Below are positions 42,202 through 52,913 of a stretch of DNA of 64,000 bases, piece by piece. Under the pieces are notes generated by a model. It ran no database searches and had not been told where the DNA came from. It worked only from the letters and a program-made list of their open reading frames with translations. Origin of the DNA: Thiomargarita sp. (GTDB lineage Bacteria > Pseudomonadota > Gammaproteobacteria > Beggiatoales > Beggiatoaceae); contig DYNP01000005.1 in assembly GCA_020721005.1 (NCBI GenBank), positions 1 to 64,000 on the forward strand, given 5' to 3'. Position numbers and translations under genes: made by a program. Each line of letters opens with the position of its first letter. Within the stretch, counting starts at the first letter, position 1.

Positions 42202-43494
42202 ATGCGACAACTCATCCTTATACTTTCCCTCATACTCCTGAATTCCCCCGTCGCTGCCAATGAATTCTATGGGCCAATTCAACCTGGGGACATACTGTGG
42301 GACATCGCCAAACAAATCACTCCGGATCCCACAGTCAATCGTTACCAAATCATGTTGGCCCTATTAAAAATCAATCCCCATGCTTTTCGAACTCCCTGCA
42401 ATTTAAATACCCTGAAAGTCGGACAACGGTTGCGCAAACCCAACTTGCTGGAAATTCAAGCCCTAACCCCTCAACAAGCCAAACAAGAATATGAGCAACA
42501 AACTAAATTGTGGAGAAATTACCGGCTTACCAAGCAACCTATCCAATGCCCCAAAGAATTAATTACTGTTCCCACAACAATTGACGATCCCGTTAAAAAA
42601 TCGATTTCAACCCCCCAATCTATTCCAACTTCCATTGGCAAAACTGCTGAAATTATTGTCCAAAAATACATGAGGCAACCCCAAACACCTCCAGAAAATA
42701 TTTCAATAGAATCAACCATTAACGAACGTATTGCCAACCTATTTTCCGAAACAATGACTTATTTGGGCACGATGATTCAACAAATTCCCCTTTCACAATG
42801 GACACTGACCAGTGGTATTAGCATTATTCTCCTGATTCTAGTCATCATTTGGATTGTACAAAGGCATTTGCGACGAAAAACCATAACTCAAGAACATTCA
42901 TTCGCCGTATTGACCGAACAAACTTGGCCCCCGGGAAATAAAATCACCATTCCACACCTGACCTCTTTATCCACGGCGGAAGATTCAAAACTGTCCTCTT
43001 CTTCCCTTTCTTCCCCCTTGGCCGATGTGCAGAACAAACTCACCTATCTTCGTACCTATCTGGCTGATGGGGAAGAGCAAGCCCGACAACTGTTACTAAA
43101 AACTATTCTTGAAACAGGCAGTCTCGAACAAAAAGAGGAGGCCAGGCAACTCAACGATATCTTCAATAAAATCAACTCTCTGTCCTCAACTCCAGCCCAA
43201 TCTGCCGTACTTGAGAATCGTTGGCAAACCATTCTCCACCAACTGCTGCCCTTTCCTTTATCCAAAGATTTCCCCAACAATCAACAAGAACTTTTTACCC
43301 TGATTGATCGAGTGTTTATGCTCTTGGACGAAGCAATCAATGCCAAAGGACAATTGCTGGAAACTTATCGTCAACGAGTATATAATTCCTGCTTAAATGG
43401 ACAAGACTATCAGGTTGTACCGGTCTCTGATGAAAATGCTGAATCTTCGGATAATGCTCCCATTTCTGCCCACCAAACTACTCGATATTTATGA
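42202..43494 (+). CDS. FimV/TspA-like protein with N-terminal LysM-type domain
   Basis: A 430-residue protein with a signal peptide (residues 1-19). The mature N-terminus EFYGPIQPGDILWDIAKQITPDPTVNRYQIMLALLKINPHAF...LKVGQRLRKP is the FimV-type LysM-like domain that binds peptidoglycan. One membrane helix lies at about 206-224 (GISIILLILVIIWIV), and a helical cytoplasmic part follows. FimV/HubP proteins organise the cell pole, type IV pili and twitching. It is shorter than Pseudomonas FimV. A 76-base gap without a terminator separates it from ppk1. Confidence 0.8.
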   Translation: MRQLILILSLILLNSPVAANEFYGPIQPGDILWDIAKQITPDPTVNRYQIMLALLKINPHAFRTPCNLNTLKVGQRLRKPNLLEIQALTPQQAKQEYEQQTKLWRNYRLTKQPIQCPKELITVPTTIDDPVKKSISTPQSIPTSIGKTAEIIVQKYMRQPQTPPENISIESTINERIANLFSETMTYLGTMIQQIPLSQWTLTSGISIILLILVIIWIVQRHLRRKTITQEHSFAVLTEQTWPPGNKITIPHLTSLSTAEDSKLSSSSLSSPLADVQNKLTYLRTYLADGEEQARQLLLKTILETGSLEQKEEARQLNDIFNKINSLSSTPAQSAVLENRWQTILHQLLPFPLSKDFPNNQQELFTLIDRVFMLLDEAINAKGQLLETYRQRVYNSCLNGQDYQVVPVSDENAESSDNAPISAHQTTRYL

Positions 43495-43570
43495 ATTTCT
43501 TTCTCCTATCTCTCCTTGCAAAAACGGAGAGGACATCTATTTCCTTCCTTAATTTAACCAAGAGGTTTCC

Positions 43571-45700
43571 ATGACAGCAATGGGAATTAGCCCAATATCT
43601 TCTTCTGAAACAGTAATTTGTGAAGAAAAAAAAGACATCGATCTCAGTCGACCCGAATACTATATCAACCGGGAATTGAGTTTACTGGCCTTTCATCGAC
43701 GAGTTCTCGCCCAAGCCAAAGACCAAACCATGCCTCTTTTGGAAAGATTGCGCTTTTTATGTATTGCCAGCACCAATTTGGACGAATTTTTTGAAGTCCG
43801 GGTCGCCATCTTCAAACAACAAGCTGCCTTTGGTTCCGTGCAAGCCGGTCCCGACAATTTATCTCCCCAAAAAGTTCTCGATCAAATCGGCCCGGCTGCC
43901 CATGAATTCGTGGATGAACAATATCGACTGCTCAATGAGCACATTCTACCTGTATTGGAACAGGAAGGCATTTACTTTCTGAAAAGAGATCGTTGGAATG
44001 CCAAACAGAGTCAATGGATACGAGAATATTTTGAGGATGATTTATTGCCCATACTCAGTCCCATCGGTCTTGATCCTGCGCACCCATTCCCGCGCATTTT
44101 AAATAAGAGTCTCAACTTCATCATCTCTCTCAAAGGCAAGGACGCTTTTGGACGAGACAGTGGTATGGCTGTGGTACAAGCTCCCCGTTCGCTACCCCGT
44201 TTTGTACAATTGCCCGAGGATTCTTCCGATCACCCTTACGATTTTGTATTTTTATCTTCCATCATTCATGCTTATGTAGAAGACTTATTTCCTGGCATGA
44301 AAGTGACCGGTTGTTACCAGTTTCGCCTGACCCGCAACAGTGAATTGTTTGTAGACGAAGAAGAGGTTGATGATTTATTGCGGGCTTTAGAAGGAGAATT
44401 GCCGGGGCGTCGTTATGGAGATTGTGTCCGACTTGAAGTGGCAGATAATTGCCCGGAACAAATGATTAATTTTCTACTTAAACAATTCAAGTTGGAACAC
44501 ACTGATCTCTATCAAGTCAACGGTCCAGTCAATCTCAATCGCCTCTTACCTTTACCTGATTTACTCAACCGTCCGGATTTAAAATATCCCAGTTTCACGT
44601 CTGGATTGCCCAAAAATATCTCGCGCAACCTTTTTACCAGTATCCGAGAAGGGGATATTTTGCTGCATCATCCCTTCCACTCATTCACCCCGGTCATTGA
44701 CTTTGTTCGACAAGCAGCCGTCGATCCCCAGGTGTTGGCGATCAAACAAACTTTATATCGCACTGGAGCTGGATCTGTGATGGTGGATGCTCTGGTAGAA
44801 GCCGCCCGCGCTGGCAAAGAAGTGACCGTGGTGATCGAATTGCGAGCCCGTTTCGATGAGGAAGAGAATATTCGCTTAGCTACTCGTTTACAAGAAGCCG
44901 GAGCGCATGTGGTTTATGGAGTGGTTGGGTATAAAACTCATGCCAAAATGTTGCTTGTAGTGCGTCGAGAAGGTAAAAAGTTGAAACGCTACGTGCATTT
45001 GGGTACCGGAAATTATCACGCTCGTACAGTACGAGTCTACACTGACTATGGATTACTGACTTGCGATAAGGAAATTGGGGAAGATGTCCATAAAATGTTC
45101 ATGCAACTGACCACTCTGGGCCGGGGCGCTAAATTGAGCAAAATGTTACAGTCTCCATTTACATTAAAAGCCGGTCTCATTGAACGCATTGAACGAGAAG
45201 CAAACAATGTCTTACAGGGAAAAAATGCCCATATCATTGTCAAAATCAATGCGATCACCGAACAAGAAATCATCCAAGCTCTCTACAAAGCTTCCATCAG
45301 TGGGGTAAAAATTGATCTGATTGTGCGTGGCATTTGCTGCTTGAAACCGGGAATCAAGGGAATATCAGAAAATATCAAAGTCCGATCGATTGTAGGGCGA
45401 TTTTTGGAGCACACACGCTGTTACTACTTTTTGAATGGAGGAAAACCAGAAGTATTTTGTGCCAGCGCAGATTGGATGGACCGTAACTTACTGAAACGAG
45501 TCGAAGAATGTTACCCGATCGAAGATCCTCAACTCAAAAAACGTATCATTGAGGAAGGTTTAAACTTGTACCTACAAGACAATACCCAAGCCTGGATTTT
45601 AGACAGTGAAGGGAATTATACCCGATTGGTACCACAGGAAGATGAAACGCCCATTTCTGCTCAGCAAACCCTGTTACAAATGTTAGCAGAAAAAGCCTAG
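43571..45700 (+). CDS. ppk1: Polyphosphate kinase 1
   Basis: A 709-residue enzyme with the four PPK1 domains. N-terminal YINRELSLLAFHRRVLAQA and STNLDEFFEVRVA, the active-site blocks KQTLYRTG, GVVGYKTHAKMLLVVRREG and VHLGTGNYHARTVRVYTDYGLL (catalytic His), and the C-terminal CLKPGIKGISENIKVRSIVGRFLEH are all present. It reversibly transfers the ATP gamma-phosphate to polyphosphate. Polyphosphate storage is a known trait of large sulphur bacteria. The length is near the usual 690-720. Confidence 0.95.
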   Translation: MTAMGISPISSSETVICEEKKDIDLSRPEYYINRELSLLAFHRRVLAQAKDQTMPLLERLRFLCIASTNLDEFFEVRVAIFKQQAAFGSVQAGPDNLSPQKVLDQIGPAAHEFVDEQYRLLNEHILPVLEQEGIYFLKRDRWNAKQSQWIREYFEDDLLPILSPIGLDPAHPFPRILNKSLNFIISLKGKDAFGRDSGMAVVQAPRSLPRFVQLPEDSSDHPYDFVFLSSIIHAYVEDLFPGMKVTGCYQFRLTRNSELFVDEEEVDDLLRALEGELPGRRYGDCVRLEVADNCPEQMINFLLKQFKLEHTDLYQVNGPVNLNRLLPLPDLLNRPDLKYPSFTSGLPKNISRNLFTSIREGDILLHHPFHSFTPVIDFVRQAAVDPQVLAIKQTLYRTGAGSVMVDALVEAARAGKEVTVVIELRARFDEEENIRLATRLQEAGAHVVYGVVGYKTHAKMLLVVRREGKKLKRYVHLGTGNYHARTVRVYTDYGLLTCDKEIGEDVHKMFMQLTTLGRGAKLSKMLQSPFTLKAGLIERIEREANNVLQGKNAHIIVKINAITEQEIIQALYKASISGVKIDLIVRGICCLKPGIKGISENIKVRSIVGRFLEHTRCYYFLNGGKPEVFCASADWMDRNLLKRVEECYPIEDPQLKKRIIEEGLNLYLQDNTQAWILDSEGNYTRLVPQEDETPISAQQTLLQMLAEKA

Positions 45701-45708
45701 TAATATAG

Positions 45709-45735
45709 GGCGCAATAGCGTGAGCGTATTGCGCC
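45709..45735. terminator. GGCGCAATA/TATTGCGCC palindrome after ppk1
   Basis: Nine-base perfect arms GGCGCAATA and TATTGCGCC around GCGTGAGCG, 9 bases after the ppk1 stop. It lies between convergent genes and may terminate ppk1. A second copy is at 45834. Confidence 0.6.
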
Positions 45736-45833
45736 GTATGAAAACAGGATAGACAAGGCAACCCCTCTAATCTTTGATTTTATGATGGGTTAACGAGATG
45801 AAGAGAGTGAACGTAAATTTGGGGTAAACATGC

Positions 45834-45860
45834 GGCGCAATACGCTAACGCTATTGCGCC
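45834..45860. terminator. GGCGCAATA/TATTGCGCC palindrome after gshB
   Basis: The same nine-base arms around CGCTAACGC, directly adjoining the gshB stop. The pair of copies frames the convergent ppk1-gshB interval, as expected of repeats used as transcription ends; no T-run is present. Confidence 0.6.
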
Positions 45861-46820
45861 CTACATTGTGTGGCTTACCATTTTTTGTTCAATCACATCC
45901 AATAGTTGACCGGCAATATCCAAGCCATACAAAGCATCCAATTCTCGAATGCAAGTGGGACTGGTCACATTGATTTCAGTCAAATAATCCCCAATGACAT
46001 CCAAACCCACAAATATTAACCCCTTGTCCCGTAACCAAGGTCCCACTTGGACACAAATCCAACGGTCTCGTTCAGTTAAATTCAACCCCTGACCTTGACC
46101 CCCCGCTGCCAAATTACCTCGCAATTCCCCAGCCGCTGGAATTCTAGCCAAGGCATAAGGCACAGGTTCCCCATTCACCAGTAAAATTCGCTTATCACCT
46201 TGATTAATTTCAGGAATAAAACGTTGTGCCATCACAAAACGTTGCTGATAATTCGTCAGAGTTTCAATAATCACCGACGCATTGACGTCGCCCACCGCCA
46301 CATAAAATACTCCCTGTCCTCCCATGCTGTCCAATGGTTTGATGACAATACGTTCCTGCTCATGCAAAAAATTCCGCAACTGTTGGGCTTGACGAGTGAC
46401 CAAAGTTGGAGGACAACAGTGGGGAAACCAAGTTGCAGCCAACTTCTCATTGGCATCCCGTAGACTCTGTGCCTTATTGATCACCCAAGTCCCTTGTGCT
46501 TCCGCCTGTTCCAACAAATGGGTAGCCATCAAATACTCCAAATCAAACGGGGGATCTTTGCGCATTAAAATCACTTCCAAACTGGCCAAATTAGCCCATC
46601 TAATCGGACCTAATTCAAACCAATGTTGAACAGTGTCCAATACCGTTAATTCTCGCATAGAAGCCACCGGTCGCCCATCTCTTAACGCCAAATCGCCAAT
46701 TTCCATATACCACAACTTCCACCCCCGCTTTTGAGCAGCCAATAACATGGCAAAACTGCTGTCTTTAACAATTTTGATTTTATCAATGGGGTCCATTACA
46801 ATGCCCAACTGAACTGTCAT
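45861..46820 (-). CDS. gshB: Glutathione synthetase
   Basis: A 319-residue ATP-grasp ligase that joins gamma-glutamylcysteine and glycine. ATG 46820 is preferred since GAGG lies about 10 bases upstream and the protein then starts MTVQLGIVMDPIDKIKIVKDSSFAMLL; an ATG at 46829 is too close to the ribosome site. ATP-grasp residues are in IVIKPLDSMGGQGVF, LPVNGEPVPYALARIPA-type and the C-terminal FVGLDVIGDYLTEINVTSPTC. gshA is not in the window. Divergent from pdxB. Confidence 0.95.
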   Translation of the reverse strand: MTVQLGIVMDPIDKIKIVKDSSFAMLLAAQKRGWKLWYMEIGDLALRDGRPVASMRELTVLDTVQHWFELGPIRWANLASLEVILMRKDPPFDLEYLMATHLLEQAEAQGTWVINKAQSLRDANEKLAATWFPHCCPPTLVTRQAQQLRNFLHEQERIVIKPLDSMGGQGVFYVAVGDVNASVIIETLTNYQQRFVMAQRFIPEINQGDKRILLVNGEPVPYALARIPAAGELRGNLAAGGQGQGLNLTERDRWICVQVGPWLRDKGLIFVGLDVIGDYLTEINVTSPTCIRELDALYGLDIAGQLLDVIEQKMVSHTM

Positions 46821-46904
46821 CACGATCATCCTCAGTCACTTAAATTAAAAAAATCAACCCATTCACTGTCCATCGTCCACCTTTCATTGTCAACCCCATT
46901 TTCC

Positions 46905-48047
46905 ATGTATATCATTGCCGACGAAAATATCCCCTTTGTAACCACAGCCTTTGCCCAATTCGGTCAAGTTCGAACCCTTGCCGGTCGTCAACTGACTCCA
47001 ACTGACCTTGCCCCAGCTGACCTTGTACTGGTACGCTCTGTTACCAAAGTGGACTCTCATCTTCTAAGCCACAGTCAACTCCGTTTTCTAGGCACTGCCA
47101 CCATTGGCTACGATCACATTGATCTCACCTATCTACAACAACGCCAAATTGGCTTTGCTTATTCTCCAGGCTGCAATGCCACTGCTGCTGCGGAATACGT
47201 GATCAGCGCCCTACTCATCACCGCTGAGCAACAACAGTTTTCCCTTTCCAACAAAACAGTGGGCATCATTGGTTGTGGGAATGTGGGCAGCCGGGTGCAC
47301 CAAAAACTGACTGCTTTGGGAATAACTTGCCTTCCCTATGATCCGCCCTTACAGGAAAAAACTGGCCGCACCGACTTGGTTGATCTTGCCACTGTATTGG
47401 AAGCTGACATCATTACCCTTCACGTTCCCCTTGAAAAAACCGGTCCCCATCCCACTTATCACCTGATCAATTCCTCATTCCTGGCCCAGACGCGTCCCAA
47501 CCTCATTTTAATCAATACTTCTCGAGGTCAAGTCATTGACGAAACTGCTCTCCTAAACCACGCCTCCATTCACCCTCAACTGACCCTCATTCTCGACGTC
47601 TGGGACCAAGAGCCCACCCCCAATTCACAATTGTTGCACAGAGCCTACCTGGCCACTCCTCACATCGCTGGCTACAGTGTGGAAGGCAAATTGCAGGGGA
47701 CCAACATGATTTACCAAGCGGCCTGTCATCACTTTCAATACATTCCCACCTGGGAAATGGCCACAGTTTTACCGCCTCCACCAGTAACCCATCTCACTTT
47801 TTCTGCCACCATTCCCGCTCAACAAGCTCTCATGAGTGCGGTATTAAGTTGCTACGATGTCCGTCGAGATCACGCTAATTTTCGCCTCATCCAACAACAT
47901 TCTGCCCCGGGCACCTATTTTGATCAGTTGCGAAAGAATTACCCAATACGTAGGGAATTCAGCAGTTTATCCATTTCACTGCCTCGGGAAAAAACTCACC
48001 TGGCTCAACAACTTACTGGACTTGGTTTTCAGGTTTCTCAATTCTAA
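46905..48047 (+). CDS. pdxB: Erythronate-4-phosphate dehydrogenase
   Basis: A 380-residue D-isomer-specific 2-hydroxyacid dehydrogenase that oxidises 4-phosphoerythronate in pyridoxal phosphate synthesis. ATG 46905 gives MYIIADENIPFVTTAF as in family members. The NAD-binding loop is VGIIGCGNVGSRVHQKL; INTSRGQVIDETALL and DVWDQEP carry the catalytic region; and a C-terminal dimerisation domain of about 90 residues distinguishes PdxB from other family members. No clear ribosome site precedes it. Confidence 0.93.
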   Translation: MYIIADENIPFVTTAFAQFGQVRTLAGRQLTPTDLAPADLVLVRSVTKVDSHLLSHSQLRFLGTATIGYDHIDLTYLQQRQIGFAYSPGCNATAAAEYVISALLITAEQQQFSLSNKTVGIIGCGNVGSRVHQKLTALGITCLPYDPPLQEKTGRTDLVDLATVLEADIITLHVPLEKTGPHPTYHLINSSFLAQTRPNLILINTSRGQVIDETALLNHASIHPQLTLILDVWDQEPTPNSQLLHRAYLATPHIAGYSVEGKLQGTNMIYQAACHHFQYIPTWEMATVLPPPPVTHLTFSATIPAQQALMSAVLSCYDVRRDHANFRLIQQHSAPGTYFDQLRKNYPIRREFSSLSISLPREKTHLAQQLTGLGFQVSQF

Positions 48048-48308
48048 GTTTCAATTTAAATGAGTAAGATGGAATGGTGCAACGGGATGTGAAATTCTAC
48101 TGTAGATTGCCAGTGAGGATTGTCATCATTGTTACGTGGAGAGATTGAGCCGCAGATTATCGAGACCGGAAAAATAGCCCTCGTCGTTTTTGCCGAGGGA
48201 AAGAAAAGGTATTTTGGGTATTTCACCTCTTGCTGTTACAAAATCTGATGATGATACTGTCTACAACCATTGCAAGAGGTTTGCTATAACATTTCCTATA
48301 CTGTTTTA

Positions 48309-48828
48309 TTATACCCCAGCGTCTTCTAGGATTCTACGCTTCAAAGCAATGATACGAGATCTTCCTTTTCTGGCATATTCAAACCCCAGTCCCGCTCGAA
48401 ATATCTCAGGCACATAAAAACGTGCCTTCTCCTTCTTAGTGTCTGTATCTTCGTAGATAACACCCAAATATTGAAGTATCTCTATGGTGGATGGTTCCAT
48501 ATCAAAATCATGCGGATTAAAAGGTATCTTGCGTTTCTTTATACGGACCCTTTTTTACCAAATCCTAGTCAGGCATCATGCTGGCCAATGATTTAAGCAC
48601 CAAGCAAGTCCCACTGACTGATTGTTCAGACAAGGTAGTAACCAAGTAACGTTCTAATCGAGGATCAAAGAGCAACGGACTGGCCAACTCGCTCAATCCA
48701 GCTCGCAAATCAATCAAAACAAAACTGGTCCCTAAAGCCTTTGCCAACTCTTCAAAGGCTTGAAATAATAATAGGCGATGGGCATTCTGGCGTTTTTCAG
48801 CATTTGAAACTTCCAGATTTTTGCGCAT
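48309..48828 (-). pseudogene. Remnant of a large P-loop ATPase gene (KGGVGR-type)
   Basis: Two separate open stretches on the minus strand. The upstream one (48828-48565, 87 residues) contains FVLIDLRAGLSELASPLLFDPRLERYLVTTLSEQSVSGTC, recalling the Walker B region of large KGGVGR-motif ATPases. The downstream one (48500-48309, open back to 48555) contains MEPSTIEILQYLGVIYED and VPEIFRAGLGFEYARKGRSRI, a coherent domain end. They lie in different frames, lack the N-terminal P-loop, and stop where the palindromic element at 48833 begins. This looks like a decayed gene truncated by deletion. Confidence 0.6.
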
Positions 48829-48832
48829 CAGT

Positions 48833-49044
48833 TAAGGTACGTTGGACTAGAGGCTTTAGCCGGCCAGCGGTAGGCCTTGGAGTGGAGGCTTTAGCCGGCC
48901 GGCGGTAGGCCCTTGCAATTTGTGTATGTAGGGGGATGCCTACGTCTAACCGGATGAAGCATCTACTCCGATTGAAGATTCTACCCCAATGGGGATTTCC
49001 CTTTTATTTTTTCGTATCGCATCATTATACTTTTGCAAGAGGTC
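48833..49044. mobile_element. Palindromic MITE-like element, left end truncated
   Basis: Starts in the inner arm (TACGTTGGACTAGAGGCTTTAGCC...) and runs to a complete right end, CTTTTATTTTTTCGTATCGC then ATACTTTTGCAAGAGGTC, followed by TA. The left end is missing; the decayed ATPase gene adjoins it. Confidence 0.75.
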
Positions 49045-49087
49045 TATTTTTTGCGAAGCACATCTGTCGCATTTCCCTTTACGTCTA

Positions 49088-49657
49088 TCACTCCTTAGCG
49101 CGAGACAAATATTCTCCCACTCGAGTATCAACTTTTACCAAATCCCCCACGTTTAAGAACAACGGGACTCGAATTGTGGCGCCAGTTTCCAAAGTAGCAG
49201 ATTTGCTTCCTCCTCCAGAAGTATCTCCCCGCACCCCAGGTTCAGTCTCCATGATTTCAAGAGTGACAAAATTGGGGGGAGTGACTGCCAAGGGTTCGCC
49301 ATTCCACAGCATTACAATGCATTCTTCTTGACCTTTCAGCCATTTTGCTGCGTCCCCTACAATGGTGTCATTGGCTTCATGCTGCTCACAAGTATCAATA
49401 GCCATGAAGTGATAAATATCTCCGTCCTTGTATAGGAATTGCATGTTGGTTTCCACAACATCCGCTCCCTCAGCTGTATCTCCAGACTTAAAAGTACGTT
49501 CAATAACACGTCCCGTTTTTAAGTTACGCAACTTGACTCGATTGAAAGCTTGTCCCTTACCTGGTTTTACAAATTCATTGTCTATGATGGAGCAGGGATC
49601 ATTGTCCATCATCAACTTTAATCCTGCCTTGAATTCGTTGGTACTAAAAACGGCCAT
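49088..49657 (-). CDS. efp: Elongation factor P
   Basis: A 189-residue protein in the standard three-barrel EF-P layout: [18 protein letters not shown] with the modifiable Lys34, then [24 protein letters not shown] and the C-terminal [39 protein letters not shown]. It relieves ribosome stalling at consecutive prolines. Lys34 would be beta-lysylated by EpmA/EpmB, which are not in this window. Divergent from trxB; the 232-base gap should hold both promoters. Confidence 0.96.
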   Translation of the reverse strand: MAVFSTNEFKAGLKLMMDNDPCSIIDNEFVKPGKGQAFNRVKLRNLKTGRVIERTFKSGDTAEGADVVETNMQFLYKDGDIYHFMAIDTCEQHEANDTIVGDAAKWLKGQEECIVMLWNGEPLAVTPPNFVTLEIMETEPGVRGDTSGGGSKSATLETGATIRVPLFLNVGDLVKVDTRVGEYLSRAKE

Positions 49658-49859
49658 AAAGTAACTCCTCTGAGAAATAGTGATAAATTTATACTTTATA
49701 ACAGCCCAAAATGAATAATTTCACTTTGGCATAACGAGTATATTTGATATGATAACTGAAATCTGGGGTCAGTGGATAGATATACTTATATGAAATATAC
49801 GCTACTTTTATTATCCTCAAAACCGGCAATCAATCCGAATACTTGGTTGACATTATTAA

Positions 49860-50843
<984 letters not shown>

Positions 50844-50930
50844 TACGCATTCCCATTTAGAGCAATGTTATGCTCATCGTTGCCATATTATGAGCATGGG
50901 GAAAGGGGATTGACGAAAAAATCACTCCTA

Positions 50931-50951
50931 CCCCTCCTTGATAAGGAGGGG
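50931..50951. repeat. CCCCTCCTT-GAT-AAGGAGGGG palindrome
   Basis: Perfect nine-base arms around GAT, in the 329-base interval between convergent trxB and a hydrolase gene. Same family as at 31041, 41908 and 54079. I see no gene in the rest of the interval. Confidence 0.75.
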
Positions 50952-51172
50952 GCAGCATGCGGTCTCTTTTTATGGTTCGTTAGCTATATCTATCGTTGTA
51001 TGCAGACCAGACTATCTGAATGTGACATTCGAGAAAGAGTCTGTTAATGGAGCGTAGGGTGAACAGAGGAAGTTTTTAGGGGGTAAGAAGAAGTTTTTTT
51101 CTATCCCTTAAGTAGGATAGTATCTCAAAACCTGTAGGTCTGCTTTGGATTTCTTTAACTGCTTCAACAGGA

Positions 51173-52012
51173 TTAAGAAGGAAGTTGGGAATCTAACCAA
51201 TTGACCAAATAATCGATCACTTGTTCCCGCTCTGGTTCCTGGTGAATTTCATGATAGAGACCTTCCCAAAGTCGGAAAGTAGCCCGTTTCCCAACGCGTC
51301 GGGCAAATTCCTCATTGGCTTGCACCGAAACAATTTGATCTGCTCCTCCTTGCATCAACAGCAGCGGTTTGCTAAATTGAGCCGCCCGTTCCAAAGCCCA
51401 CTGTCCCGTCTCAATCAGGTCCCAAGCCAGTCGGACCGAGATTTGATTATGCACGAGAGGATCGGCTCGCAAATTTTGTATGACTTGCAGGTCCCTTGAC
51501 AGTTGATCAGGATGAATGCCATTGGATAGGGAATAGCTGGGCAAAAGGTAGTATAAGCTGCGGGCAAAATTTACCTTCCAACGGGGAGGCTGCGTCGCAA
51601 GTTGTAGAGCCGGGCCCGTGGCAATAATTCCTTTTACCAAAGGTCCTATATGGCGCAGAGTCCAGTTGAGTACCAAATTGCCGCCAAAACTGTGTCCATA
51701 TAAGAAGCAAGGTAATTTGGGATAACGTTGGTAAATGGTGTTTAAAAAGAGTTCTAGATCGGTCATAAGGGTGCTGTAATGAGGGGAATGTCCGCGTTTA
51801 CCGGTAGAACGACCATGGCCTCGCAGATCTATGGCAGCGACTAAATAGTGTTTCTGATTGAGATCATGGGCGAATCGGGTATAACGACTGCTGTGTTCGC
51901 CAAGACCGTGGATGAGGACAATAACGGCTTTGCAGTCAATTTGTGGATACCAAATTTGAGCATACAGGGTATTTTGATCGGGGGTAAGGAGAGTCAGTTG
52001 GATAGGATTCAT
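51173..52012 (-). CDS. Alpha/beta hydrolase, monoacylglycerol lipase-like
   Basis: A 279-residue hydrolase. The start ATG 52012 gives MNPIQLTLLTPDQNTLYAQIWYP as expected; the frame extends to 52102 without similarity. Catalytic triad candidates: Ser in LYGHSFGGNL, Asp in MQGGADQIVS, His in WEGLYHEIHQEP; the oxyanion region is IHGLGEHSSRY. This pattern is typical of bacterial monoglyceride lipase/lysophospholipase (Hydrolase_4, PldB-like). It probably hydrolyses membrane- or storage-derived glycerides in the cytoplasm. Confidence 0.85.
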   Translation of the reverse strand: MNPIQLTLLTPDQNTLYAQIWYPQIDCKAVIVLIHGLGEHSSRYTRFAHDLNQKHYLVAAIDLRGHGRSTGKRGHSPHYSTLMTDLELFLNTIYQRYPKLPCFLYGHSFGGNLVLNWTLRHIGPLVKGIIATGPALQLATQPPRWKVNFARSLYYLLPSYSLSNGIHPDQLSRDLQVIQNLRADPLVHNQISVRLAWDLIETGQWALERAAQFSKPLLLMQGGADQIVSVQANEEFARRVGKRATFRLWEGLYHEIHQEPEREQVIDYLVNWLDSQLPS

Positions 52013-52305
52013 GATGGAAAATAGCCTGAATTGTTTGAAATATTGAAGGGGATTATTTTCCCCCATTTTCTCAAAATTTGCTATAAGGAGACTATTTTCC
52101 AATTAGATCATAGACAGCATGCGCAAAAGAGTATACGATCAGTAGAGCTGCTAAGTTTTTAAAAACCTGGCAGATCTTTTAGGATGAATTGATGAATTAA
52201 CGAGAGTAGGATGGGCTGACCAATGGGGTCCATCAGTCGTGATTCTTTTTAACCATATGTATTATGGGACTGTTGCTGCATAAAACTGTACGAACTGTTG
52301 AGGTT

Positions 52306-52893
52306 TTAAAATACCATTTTAGAAATTTTATCGTTTTGGGTGGTGATTGTTTCCAATTCAACTTTCGACATGTATAGAATCAAACTCGGAGTATCTATAG
52401 TAAAATATTCATCTATGTATTGATAATCAAATTGTTTAAACCCAAATTTTTGAAGCAAATTGTGGGTAACACTGCCTTTAAAAACATCGGTAAACACATA
52501 GGAGTAATCCTTGTTCCCAATAAATTTTAAAATGGTATTTAGGACCAGCAAAATAGATTTTGAATTTCGCTTGTCTCTCCTTATCATAAATTTAGTAATT
52601 TCAATATTATTACTTAACTTACTGAATGGACAGTATAATTCTATATCACTTTTGGTATTAAAAGGTAAATGACTGCCAAAATTAAGTCGCGCACTGCCAA
52701 CTATTTCGTTGTTATATCTTAATACTACAAAATAAGCCTCCTTATCAAATTCATCAAATTCCATTTTCAGTAGATCATACACGTTATTTTTCTTTACATA
52801 AGCAAGTTCCTCACTAAAAATGGCATAACGAAGTTGCAATGCCCCTATAAAGTCGCTATAGTCCTTGCTGGTTATAATTGATGTTTTGAACAT
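52306..52893 (-). CDS. FeeM/LuxI-like acyl-transferase (putative N-acyl amino acid or AHL-type synthase)
   Basis: A 195-residue GNAT-fold protein. ALQLRYAIFSEELAYVKKNNVYDLLKMEFDEFDKEAYFVVLRYNNEIVGSARLN follows the pattern shared by FeeM-type N-acyl amino acid synthases, PEP-CTERM-linked acyltransferases and LuxI (conserved Arg, Phe, Glu, Asp, and GSARL). Such enzymes use acyl-ACP as donor. GGGAG precedes the ATG. The gene starts 20 bases after the end of the GNAT-fold neighbour, so they form an operon. No LuxR-type gene or exosortase is in the window, so signalling is a hypothesis. The DNA is much more AT-rich than its surroundings. Confidence 0.6.
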   Translation of the reverse strand: MFKTSIITSKDYSDFIGALQLRYAIFSEELAYVKKNNVYDLLKMEFDEFDKEAYFVVLRYNNEIVGSARLNFGSHLPFNTKSDIELYCPFSKLSNNIEITKFMIRRDKRNSKSILLVLNTILKFIGNKDYSYVFTDVFKGSVTHNLLQKFGFKQFDYQYIDEYFTIDTPSLILYMSKVELETITTQNDKISKMVF

Positions 52894-52913
52894 ACATTTT
52901 CTCCCTGAATAGG

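Noticed and set aside
48190-48417. Plus-strand ORF downstream of pdxB
   Set aside because: It is antisense to the decayed ATPase fragment, whose minus-strand reading is more protein-like.
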